NCBI GenBank assembly: GCA_017743275.1
Contig: JAGHZG010000058.1
Coordinates: forward strand, 1 to 7,858
Length of the DNA stretch: 7,858 nucleotides
Reading direction: 5' to 3'
From: Chloroflexota bacterium
GTDB lineage: Bacteria > Chloroflexota > Anaerolineae > B4-G1 > DUEL01
Part shown: positions 1 to 5,421 of the stretch, one piece after another
Position numbering within the stretch: position 1 is the first letter of the stretch
Layout of the letters: each line of letters starts with the position of its first letter
Translations under genes and position numbers: made by a program
The notes under the pieces: model-generated
Told to the model about the DNA's origin: nothing
What the model saw: only the letters and a program-made list of their open reading frames with translations
Databases searched by the model: none

Positions 1-915
1 GCTCTGGCGCTGGCCGCCGCCGCCAGTCTCCTCAACCCGCGCGGGCCCGGGGCCTTCTCCTATCTGGCCGGGATGTCCGTCCACCCTGTCATCCAGGGCA
101 TGGTCCCCGAGTGGGCCCCGCCAACGTTCTCCACCCTCACCGGAGCACTGTTCCTGACGGGGCTGCTGGCGACCGCCGCGCTGCTGGCCCTTTCCCCCCG
201 TCGCCCCGAACCGCTGGAATTGCTCCTCTTCCTGGCCTTCGGCGGGCTGGGCCTGTGGACGGTGCGGGGGGCCATCTGGTTCGGCTTGGCCCTGGCGCCG
301 GTCTGGGCGGTGCATTTATCGGCTGTATTCGGCACTCCGCTTCGCTCCGTGCCTGACTACGAACGGCCGTTCGTAGTGAGCCACGAAGCAAAGCGGAGTG
401 GCGTCCAAAAGACTCAAAACGGCACTCCGCTTCGCTCCGTGCCTGACTACAAACGCGACCTCCCCGCCACGCTGCTGGCGGTCCTGCTGACCGCGGGCGC
501 GCTGGTCACCCTGCCCTGGTTCAAGGAACGGTTGCCCCTTCCGCCCGCGAAGGCCGGCCTCATCTCTGCCGAGACCCCGGTGGCGGCGACGGAGTTCCTC
601 CTGCGGGAGCGTCTGCCGGGCCCTCTGTTCCACGCCATGCCCTTCGGCAGTTACCTGGTCTGGGCCGCACAGCCGGAGTATCCTGTCTTTGTGGACTCGC
701 GGATAGAACTCTACCCGGTGGAGGTCTGGCTGGACTACCTGCACATCTCGGCGGCCGGGTGCGGGTGGGAGGAACGGCTGGCCCGCTACGGGGTCCGCAC
801 GCTGATGCTGAGCCCGCAGGAGCAGCCCGCGCTGGTGGCGGCTGCGCGGGCCTCCCCCCACTGGCATCGGGTCTACGAGGACACCGCTGCAGTCCTCTTC
901 GTTCGCCAACCGTGA
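1..915 (+). CDS. Polytopic membrane protein, C-terminal part (5' end outside window)
   Basis: The frame is open from base 1 to a TGA at 913-915, so at least 304 residues are present and the start lies upstream. An internal ATG at 73 is unlikely to be the real start because the hydrophobic coding continues before it. Counting from base 1, hydrophobic segments lie at about residues 1-12, 47-65, 72-106 (probably two helices) and 154-173, followed by a soluble C-terminal domain at 180-304. That domain has the pattern GSYLVW (216-221), VFVDSRIELY (229-238) and a closing VYEDTAAVLF (291-300). I recognise this layout from uncharacterised bacterial membrane proteins that resemble GT-C glycosyltransferases, but I see no catalytic motif that proves an activity. 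Residues 111-151, in the loop between two membrane helices, are encoded by inserted palindromic repeat DNA that keeps the frame. Function unassigned. Confidence 0.8.
   Translation, partial: ALALAAAASLLNPRGPGAFSYLAGMSVHPVIQGMVPEWAPPTFSTLTGALFLTGLLATAALLALSPRRPEPLELLLFLAFGGLGLWTVRGAIWFGLALAPVWAVHLSAVFGTPLRSVPDYERPFVVSHEAKRSGVQKTQNGTPLRSVPDYKRDLPATLLAVLLTAGALVTLPWFKERLPLPPAKAGLISAETPVAATEFLLRERLPGPLFHAMPFGSYLVWAAQPEYPVFVDSRIELYPVEVWLDYLHISAAGCGWEERLARYGVRTLMLSPQEQPALVAAARASPHWHRVYEDTAAVLFVRQP
331..402. repeat. 72-bp near-perfect palindromic repeat inside a CDS
   Basis: The two 36-nt arms, 331-366 and 367-402, are complementary at 31 of 36 positions around the centre GAACGG|CCGTTC, with no loop. 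Two of the five mismatches would be G-T pairs on the minus strand. The element is exactly 24 codons long and is read through by the membrane protein gene, giving residues 111-134 (starting GTPLRSVPDYERPFVV). Its base pattern differs from the surrounding helix-coding DNA. The form fits a small dispersed palindromic element (REP/MITE-like, or comparable to the Rickettsia palindromic elements that sit inside genes). Copy number elsewhere in the genome cannot be seen from here. Confidence 0.85.
420..455. repeat. Second, half copy of the palindromic repeat
   Basis: Bases 420-450 repeat 330-360 exactly (31 bp), and 452-455 matches 362-365 after one G-to-A difference at 451. The copy stops at the palindrome centre, so only the left arm is present. 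The offset between copies is 90 bp (72-bp palindrome plus an 18-bp spacer at 403-420), which is 30 codons, so the peptide GTPLRSVPDY appears twice, at residues 111-120 and 141-150 of the partial protein. Confidence 0.85.
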
Positions 916-923
916 TCTGTTTT

Positions 924-1146
924 CCTCACACAAAGACACAGAGGCACAAAGTTTTTTTATCTTTTCTTGTAACTACCTACCAGGGGGGCCTCCGGGCAAG
1001 CGCCATAAAGGACGCTGGCAAAGGCACGCCCCTGTAGCGCAGGCCGCCAGGCCTGCATGCAGGCTGACAGCCTGCGCTACGTTATCTGCAAACCGATCAG
1101 GGTAGGTAGTTACCTTTTCTTTGTGTCTTCGTGTCTCTGTGTGAGA
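924..1146. repeat. Large inverted-repeat element E1 (copy 1 of 2)
   Basis: Outer arms 924-951 and 1119-1146 are inverted repeats matching at 23 of 28 positions, built on CTCACACAAAGACAC. Inner arms 969-981 and 1101-1113 (GTAACTACCTACC and its complement) match perfectly over 13 bp. A T7 run (952-958) is present only beside the left arm, which gives the element an orientation. A core of about 120 bp holds a further hairpin at 1034-1080. The element fills the whole gap between two convergent genes and also supplies the last codons of purB. A related element, E2, lies at the other end of purB. No protein is encoded in the gap, and I see no hairpin followed directly by a T-run on either strand, so it is not a standard intrinsic terminator. 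Confidence 0.85.
1034..1080. repeat. Palindromic hairpin in the core of E1
   Basis: The arms GTAGCGCAGGC (1034-1044) and GCCTGCGCTAC (1070-1080) pair perfectly over 11 bp. A second nested palindrome around CCTGCATGCAGG (1052-1063) lies between them, so the DNA could form a long stem with a small internal bulge. No T-run follows. It looks like a separate small palindromic repeat sitting inside E1, because the core of E2 has a different sequence. Confidence 0.8.
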
Positions 1147-2525
1147 TCATTCCGAATCCTCTGCGCCAGCGCCCGGGCCCGCTGGGGCGCGTCCCCCACG
1201 TACCCGGAGACGTCCAGCAGGGAGCGGATGCGCTCTGCGGGCAGGTGGGCCGTCAGACGGAAGTCGGCCGCCAGCAGGTCTGCCAGAGGGTTGGGTTCCC
1301 CCCGCCGAATTGTCTCCCATGCGGCCATGCTGTGGGCCCGCAGAACCTCGTGCATCTCCTGCCGGTCGGCGCCAGCCCGCACCAGTTCCATCAGCAGCCG
1401 CTCCGTCGCCGCGAAGGTCCCGTGGGTGGCCAGATTGCGCTGCATAGAGGTCGGGTCCAGCGCCAGCCCCCGCACCAGGCGGAGCGCGCGGCGGAGCATC
1501 TCGTCGGTCGCCAGGAACCCCTCCGCCAGGATCACCCGCCGATTAGCGGAGTCGTCCAGGGTCCGCTCCAGAAGGGACCCGGCGGCATTCTCCCACGCCA
1601 CCGCCGGAAGCGATGCCACGTAGCGGGCCAGGGAGCAGATGTTCTCCGCCTGGATGGGGTTGCGCTTGAAGGGCATGGCGGAGGAGCCGACCTGCGTGCG
1701 GCCGAAGGGCTCGCTCCATTCCCCCGCCAGCGGCGATTGCAGCAGCCGCAGGTCCATGGCGAACCGGTGCAAACTCTGGGCGATGCCCGCCAGCGCCACC
1801 ATCACCTCCCAGTCCTGGCGGCGCGGGCAGACCTGGGTGGTGACCGGATAGGCCTCCAGTCCCAGGAATGCCATTGCCCGCCGCTCCATCCCGGTGGGGT
1901 CCAGGAGTTGGGCGTAGGAGGCGGCGGTGCCGACCGCGCCCTTGAACCCCTTGCCGCGCAGGCGGCCCAGGAGTCGGTCCACAGCCTCCAGGTCGTCCAG
2001 CAGGTCCTGGGCATACTGGGCCAATCGGTAGCCGACGGTCGTCGGTTCGGCGGGCTGCAGGTGGGTATAGCCCATACAGGCCAGGTCCGCCGTCTCCTCT
2101 ATCCGGTCGGCGAAAGCGGAGAGGAGGTCGGTCAGGCGGCGGCGGATGAGGGTCAGCGCTTCCCGCAGTCGGAGCGCGTCGGCGTTATCCAGGATGTCCT
2201 GGCTGGTGGCGCCCAGGTGGAGAATCGGCCCGCCGATGGGGCACTGTTCGGCGAAGGTCCGCAGTTCCGCCATCAGGTCGTGGTGGATTTCGGCCTCTAT
2301 CGCCTCGGCGCGGGCGATGTCCACGTCGTCCTGATGGGCCTCCAGGTCGGCGACCTGCTCGGGGGTGACCAGGCCCATCTCGGCCTGGGCACGGGCCAGG
2401 GCCACCCAGACCCGGCGCAGGAGCCGACGGCGGTGGGCCTCGCTCCAGATGCGGCGCATCTCCTCCGAGCCGTAGCGCCAGGTGAAGGGGGAAAGATAGG
2501 TCTCGTGATCAAACTGCCCACTCAT
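1110..2525 (-). CDS. purB: Adenylosuccinate lyase
   Basis: Adenylosuccinate lyase splits fumarate from SAICAR and from adenylosuccinate, two steps of cytosolic purine synthesis; it works as a homotetramer. The 471-residue product carries the superfamily hallmarks: HHDLMAE (81-87), LGATSQDILDNAD (104-116), the GYTHLQPAEPTT segment with the catalytic histidine (H155), and the flexible signature loop GSSAMPFKRNP (280-290) with the catalytic serine pair at 281-282. ERTLDDSANRR (320-330) follows. The N-terminal YLSPFTWRYGS, the RGKGFKGAVGT segment (190-200) and ERTLDDSANRR resemble animal ADSL more than the short Bacillus-type enzymes. The start at 2525 is chosen because AGGAGG lies 6 nt upstream; an in-frame ATG at 2549 would add eight residues and bury that site. 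The last 11 residues (LTQRHEDTKKR) and the TAA are encoded by repeat E1 and are unlikely to be part of the conserved fold. Confidence 0.95.
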   Translation of the reverse strand: MSGQFDHETYLSPFTWRYGSEEMRRIWSEAHRRRLLRRVWVALARAQAEMGLVTPEQVADLEAHQDDVDIARAEAIEAEIHHDLMAELRTFAEQCPIGGPILHLGATSQDILDNADALRLREALTLIRRRLTDLLSAFADRIEETADLACMGYTHLQPAEPTTVGYRLAQYAQDLLDDLEAVDRLLGRLRGKGFKGAVGTAASYAQLLDPTGMERRAMAFLGLEAYPVTTQVCPRRQDWEVMVALAGIAQSLHRFAMDLRLLQSPLAGEWSEPFGRTQVGSSAMPFKRNPIQAENICSLARYVASLPAVAWENAAGSLLERTLDDSANRRVILAEGFLATDEMLRRALRLVRGLALDPTSMQRNLATHGTFAATERLLMELVRAGADRQEMHEVLRAHSMAAWETIRRGEPNPLADLLAADFRLTAHLPAERIRSLLDVSGYVGDAPQRARALAQRIRNDLTQRHEDTKKR

Positions 2526-2531
2526 CTCGGC

Positions 2532-2537
2532 CCTCCT
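2532..2537 (-). promoter_or_regulatory. Shine-Dalgarno site of purB
   Basis: The minus strand reads AGGAGG, 6 nt before the ATG at 2525-2523. This is an ideal ribosome binding site and decides the start codon. It lies 6 bp outside the edge of repeat E2, so a stem formed by E2 in the leader RNA would end right beside it. Confidence 0.85.
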
Positions 2538-2543
2538 GATCAT

Positions 2544-2696
2544 TCTCACACAAAGACACGATTTTTTTATTCGTTTTTGTAACTGTTCAGCCTCACCCCT
2601 CCCCAGCGGCTTCGCCGCCCGCCGCAGGCGGCGGGGGTGGGGTGAGGAAGCCTGAATAGTTACCTTATCCTCGTGCCTTTGTGTCTTTGTGTAAGA
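2544..2696. repeat. Large inverted-repeat element E2 (copy 2 of 2)
   Basis: Outer arms TCTCACACAAAGACAC (2544-2559) and 2681-2696 are inverted repeats matching at 15 of 16 positions. Inner arms 2579-2590 and 2652-2663 (GTAACTGTTCAG against GTAACTATTCAG) match at 11 of 12. The outer arms and the GTAACT box are shared with E1, and the T7 run (2562-2568) is again only beside the left arm, so both copies have the same orientation on the plus strand. The core (2591-2647) is unlike that of E1. The element lies between the purB ribosome binding site and the purB promoter candidate, so it should be transcribed as the purB leader. Confidence 0.85.
2591..2647. repeat. GC-rich multi-hairpin core of E2
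   Basis: CCTCACCCC (2591-2599) pairs with GGGGTGAGG (2639-2647) over 9 bp. After one mismatch the stem continues with CCCC (2601-2604) against GGGG (2634-2637). Two small hairpins lie inside: GCGGC-TTC-GCCGC (2606-2618) and GCCGC-AG-GCGGC (2621-2632). As RNA or single-stranded DNA this could fold into a three-way structure on top of the E2 stem. Confidence 0.8.
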
Positions 2697-2698
2697 TT

Positions 2699-2707
2699 AT
2701 TATACCA
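2699..2707 (-). promoter_or_regulatory. Extended -10 promoter candidate for purB
   Basis: The minus strand reads TGGTATAAT, a full TGN extension plus a consensus -10 box (TATAAT at 2704-2699). No good -35 box is seen at 16-18 nt spacing, as is usual for extended -10 promoters. Transcription would start near 2692, just inside the outer arm of E2, and give a purB leader of about 165 nt made almost wholly of E2. Assigned by sequence match only. Confidence 0.6.
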
Positions 2708-2725
2708 TGCTGGCGGAGGAAGGGC

Positions 2726-2753
2726 TTGCGTCCCGCCCGGATTCCAGTACAAT
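2726..2753 (+). promoter_or_regulatory. Promoter candidate for the nucleotidyltransferase-thiI run, near-leaderless
   Basis: TTGCGT (2726-2731) and TACAAT (2748-2753) are separated by 16 bp and resemble a housekeeping sigma factor promoter. The -10 box ends 9 nt before the ATG at 2763, so the start of transcription would fall at about 2760-2763 and the message would have almost no leader. The only ribosome-binding-like bases, AAGG at 2754-2757, would then not be transcribed, which supports leaderless translation. Its -35 box overlaps the expected -35 region of the divergent purB promoter. Confidence 0.55.
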
Positions 2754-2762
2754 AAGGCCGCG

Positions 2763-5375
2763 ATGGAAGTGATTCTTACCCACGAAAACGCCGATTTTGA
2801 CGCCATCGCCTCGCTGCTGGGGGCGCAGAAACTGTTCTCCGAGGCGGTGCCGGTTCTGCCGCGCCGGATCAACCGCAACGTCCGGGCGTTTCTCTCTCTC
2901 TACAGCGCGGCTCTCCCCTTTGTCTATCCCGACGACCTGCCCCGCCGCACCGTCCGGCGGGTGATTCTGGTGGACACCCAGGCGCTGACCACCGTCCGGG
3001 GCATGCGGCCCGACACGCCTGTGGACATCATAGACCATCACGCCCTGAGCCGGGAACTTCCCCCACACTGGACGTTCCGGGGGGAACCGCTGGGGGCGAC
3101 GACAACGCTGCTGGTGGAGGAGATGGCCCGGCGAGACATCTCCGTGACACCTATAGAGGCGACGCTGCTCCTGATAGGGATTTACGAGGATACCGGCAAC
3201 CTGTCCTACGTGACCACCACGGCGCGGGACGTGCGGGCGGCGGCGTGGCTTCTGGAACGGGGGGCCAGCCTGACCATCGTTGGGGAGTTTCTCCAATACC
3301 CTTTGACGCCCAGCCAGCAGGAGTTGTACGAGCATCTGCTGGAATCGGCGACGACTCATCGCATCGGCGGGCATACCATCGTCGTGGCAGCCGGACGGGC
3401 GGGGAAGTACGAAGAAGAAATCTCCACCCTGGCCCACCGGCTGCGGGATATACTGGAGCCGTCGGCCCTGTTCGTCCTGGTCGCGCTGAACCACCACGTT
3501 CAACTGGTGGCCCGTTCCTCCACCGGCGATATAGACGTGGCGGCGGTCGCGGCCCACTTCGGCGGCGGCGGGCATGCCCGCGCGGCCGCCGCCCTGGTGC
3601 GGGACCGGACCCTGGAGTCCGTCCGTGCGGAACTGCTGGAGTTGCTCCCCCGCGCCGTCCGCCCGGCGGTGACCGTCCGGCAGATTATGTCCCGGGGCGT
3701 CCAGGTCCTCTCCCCGGATACCTCCATCGCCGAGGCCGACGAGCGGATGCGTCGGACGGGGCACGAGGGCTTCCCAGTGGTGGAGAACGGCCGCGTCATC
3801 GGCCTGCTTACCCGTCGGGCAGTGGACCGGGCCATTCAGTTCGGCATGGCTGCTGAGAGCATCCGGCAGATTATGGAACCGGGCAGTGTCACCGTCTCTC
3901 CGGACGATTCGGTGGAGAGCCTGCAGCGGCTGATGATGGAGACCGGCTGGGGGCAGGTGCCGGTGGTGGAGAACGGTGAGATCATCGGTGTCGTTACCCG
4001 TACCGACCTCATTACCCTCTGGGGGAAGGCCGGACCCGTTCCCTCACGCCGGGAGCAAATCGGGGCACTGCTGAAGGCCGCCGTGCCGCCTCCGGTCCTG
4101 ACCCTGGTCCGGCGGGCCGCCGAGGCCGCTCAGCAGATGGGGTTCAGTCTCTACCTGGTGGGCGGGCCGGTACGGGACCTGCTCCTGGGGCAGCCGGTGG
4201 TGGACCTGGACCTGGTGGTGGAGGGGGACGCCATCCGCCTGGCCCGCCACCTGGCCCATCAGTTCGGTGGACGGGTGGTGGCTCACCGTCGTTTCGGTAC
4301 GGCGAAGTGGCTGCTGGACGACCGGGTCTGGCGGGAGATGGGGGAGCCGCCGCCCCCCGACCGGGACGTCGCGGCGGTGGACTTCGCCACGGCCCGGACC
4401 GAGTTTTACACCCATCCCACGGCGCTACCCGAGGTAGAGCGCAGTTCCATCAAACAGGACCTCCACCGGCGGGATTTCACCATCAACACGCTGGCCATCC
4501 GGCTGGACCCGCCCCACTGGGGGGAACTGCTGGATTTCTACGGCGGCGAGGCCGACCTGCGAGAGGGGGTCATCCGCGTCCTGCACAGCCTGAGTTTTAT
4601 AGACGACCCGACCCGTATCCTGCGCGCCGCCCGTCTGGAGGCCCGCCTGGGGTTCCGCCTGGACCCCCGCAGCGAGGCGCTCATCGCCAACGCCCTGCCC
4701 ATGCTGAACCGGGTCAGCGGCGAGCGCATCCGGCACGAACTGGAACTGATCCTGGCGGAGGAGGAGCCGGAACGGGCCCTCTGTCGGCTCCAGCGGCTGG
4801 GGGTTCTCTCGCAGATTCATCCCGCCCTCCACTGCGACCGCTGGCTGGTCGCCCGTTTCCGGGCAGCGCGCAGGGAACTGGACCCGACGGTCTGGGGGTT
4901 GGAGGCGGAAGACCGAATGTTTGTGTACTGGGGGCTTCTCTTTTATCGGATGGAGCCCGACGCGCTGCGCGCGGTGGCTGGACGGCTACGGGTGTCCCGC
5001 TCCGAGGCCCGGGACCTGGAACGCCTCTCTGACCTGCGTCGGGACCTGGACCTCCTGCCGACCCTGCGGCAACCGAGCCGGATTTGCCGCCTGCTGGAAC
5101 CGTATCCGGCGCGGTTGCTGGTGGTGGGGTGGGTCGCCGACCGCCGGGCCGGAGTGCGGGCCCGCCTGACCGCCTTCCAGACCCGCTACCGGCCCGTGGC
5201 GCCCATTCTGACCGGGGAGGACCTGAAGGCGATGGGCCTGCGGCCGGGGCCCCTCTTCGGTCGGTTGCTGACCGCGCTGCGGGACGCCCGTCTGGACGGC
5301 AAAATCACGACGCGGGAGGAGGAGGAAGCGCTGGTGCGGAAGATGACGGAGTGCGGAGTAGGGAGTACGGAGTAG
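2763..5375 (+). CDS. DHH/DHHA1-CBS-CBS-tRNA nucleotidyltransferase fusion (CCA- or A-adding)
   Basis: An 870-residue multidomain protein. Residues 1-300 form a DHH phosphoesterase unit with THENADFDA (6-14), VDTQ (70-73), IDHH (90-93) and the DHHA1 motif FGGGGHARAAAA (266-277). Two CBS domains follow at about 302-360 and 365-420; these usually bind adenine nucleotides. Residues 455-665 form the class II nucleotidyltransferase head: LVGGPVRDLLLG (465-476), catalytic aspartates DLD (481-483), RRFGTAKW (509-516), RRDFTINTLAI (569-579), DDPTRILRAAR (614-624) and GERIRHEL (653-660). A helical tail runs to 870. Proteins of this layout are known, and some are A-adding enzymes that work with a separate CC-adding enzyme; which activity this one has cannot be read from sequence. 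The start at 2763 fits the family N-terminus; an earlier in-frame ATG (2673) lies in repeat DNA. The last codons and TAG fall in a 7-bp repeat array. First gene of a run with thiI. Confidence 0.93.
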   Translation: MEVILTHENADFDAIASLLGAQKLFSEAVPVLPRRINRNVRAFLSLYSAALPFVYPDDLPRRTVRRVILVDTQALTTVRGMRPDTPVDIIDHHALSRELPPHWTFRGEPLGATTTLLVEEMARRDISVTPIEATLLLIGIYEDTGNLSYVTTTARDVRAAAWLLERGASLTIVGEFLQYPLTPSQQELYEHLLESATTHRIGGHTIVVAAGRAGKYEEEISTLAHRLRDILEPSALFVLVALNHHVQLVARSSTGDIDVAAVAAHFGGGGHARAAAALVRDRTLESVRAELLELLPRAVRPAVTVRQIMSRGVQVLSPDTSIAEADERMRRTGHEGFPVVENGRVIGLLTRRAVDRAIQFGMAAESIRQIMEPGSVTVSPDDSVESLQRLMMETGWGQVPVVENGEIIGVVTRTDLITLWGKAGPVPSRREQIGALLKAAVPPPVLTLVRRAAEAAQQMGFSLYLVGGPVRDLLLGQPVVDLDLVVEGDAIRLARHLAHQFGGRVVAHRRFGTAKWLLDDRVWREMGEPPPPDRDVAAVDFATARTEFYTHPTALPEVERSSIKQDLHRRDFTINTLAIRLDPPHWGELLDFYGGEADLREGVIRVLHSLSFIDDPTRILRAARLEARLGFRLDPRSEALIANALPMLNRVSGERIRHELELILAEEEPERALCRLQRLGVLSQIHPALHCDRWLVARFRAARRELDPTVWGLEAEDRMFVYWGLLFYRMEPDALRAVAGRLRVSRSEARDLERLSDLRRDLDLLPTLRQPSRICRLLEPYPARLLVVGWVADRRAGVRARLTAFQTRYRPVAPILTGEDLKAMGLRPGPLFGRLLTALRDARLDGKITTREEEEALVRKMTECGVGSTE

Positions 5376-5421
5376 GGAGTACAGAGTAGGGATTACGGAG
5401 TAGGGAGTAGGGGAGTATGGA
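5351..5421. repeat. 7-bp tandem repeat array at the gene junction
   Basis: Ten consecutive units alternate GTAGGGA with variants of GTACGGA (a 14-bp higher-order period): 5351-5357, 5358-5364, and so on to 5415-5421, with one 8-bp unit (5407-5414). A weaker unit, TGACGGA, precedes it at 5344-5350. The array encodes the last residues of the nucleotidyltransferase fusion and its TAG (5373-5375), fills the 41-nt spacer, supplies the purine-rich GGAG sites upstream of thiI (best at 5404-5407, 9 nt from the start), and its last unit, GTATGGA, contains the thiI ATG. Confidence 0.85.

Noticed and set aside
330..455. CRISPR-like repeat-spacer arrangement
   Set aside because: There are only two direct repeats, the 'spacer' is largely the other arm of the same palindrome, and the sequence is read in frame as protein with no cas genes nearby.
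924..1146. Intrinsic terminator between the two convergent genes
   Set aside because: The hairpins in E1 are not followed directly by a T-run on either strand, and the T7 run at 952-958 is not preceded by a hairpin. The element may still affect transcription, but the standard signal is missing.
2526..2549. Upstream ATG for purB at 2549
   Set aside because: It would hide the AGGAGG site 6 nt before the ATG at 2525 inside the coding region, and its codons reach into the edge of E2.
1131..2582. Long plus-strand open frame antisense to purB (483 codons)
   Set aside because: Its product is a low-complexity run rich in Gln, Gly, Arg and Pro with no recognisable family, while the opposite strand encodes a full adenylosuccinate lyase with all motifs. 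High GC commonly keeps the complementary frame open.
924..2696. purB with its flanking repeats as a composite transposon
   Set aside because: There is no transposase and no visible target-site duplication; E1 overlaps the purB coding end, and the repeats look like small dispersed elements rather than insertion sequence ends.
2544..2696. Purine riboswitch in the purB leader
   Set aside because: The leader is an inverted-repeat element shared with a site at the other end of the gene and shows no conserved purine-aptamer pattern that I can recognise.
2673..2762. Upstream in-frame ATG adding 30 residues to the DHH fusion
   Set aside because: The added residues (beginning MPLCLCVRLL) are translated from the arm of repeat E2 and from the promoter region; the conserved family N-terminus begins at the ATG at 2763.
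2700..3764. Long minus-strand open frame opposite the DHH region
   Set aside because: It is a shadow of the DHH-CBS coding strand; its composition is unlike a protein and it has no motif.
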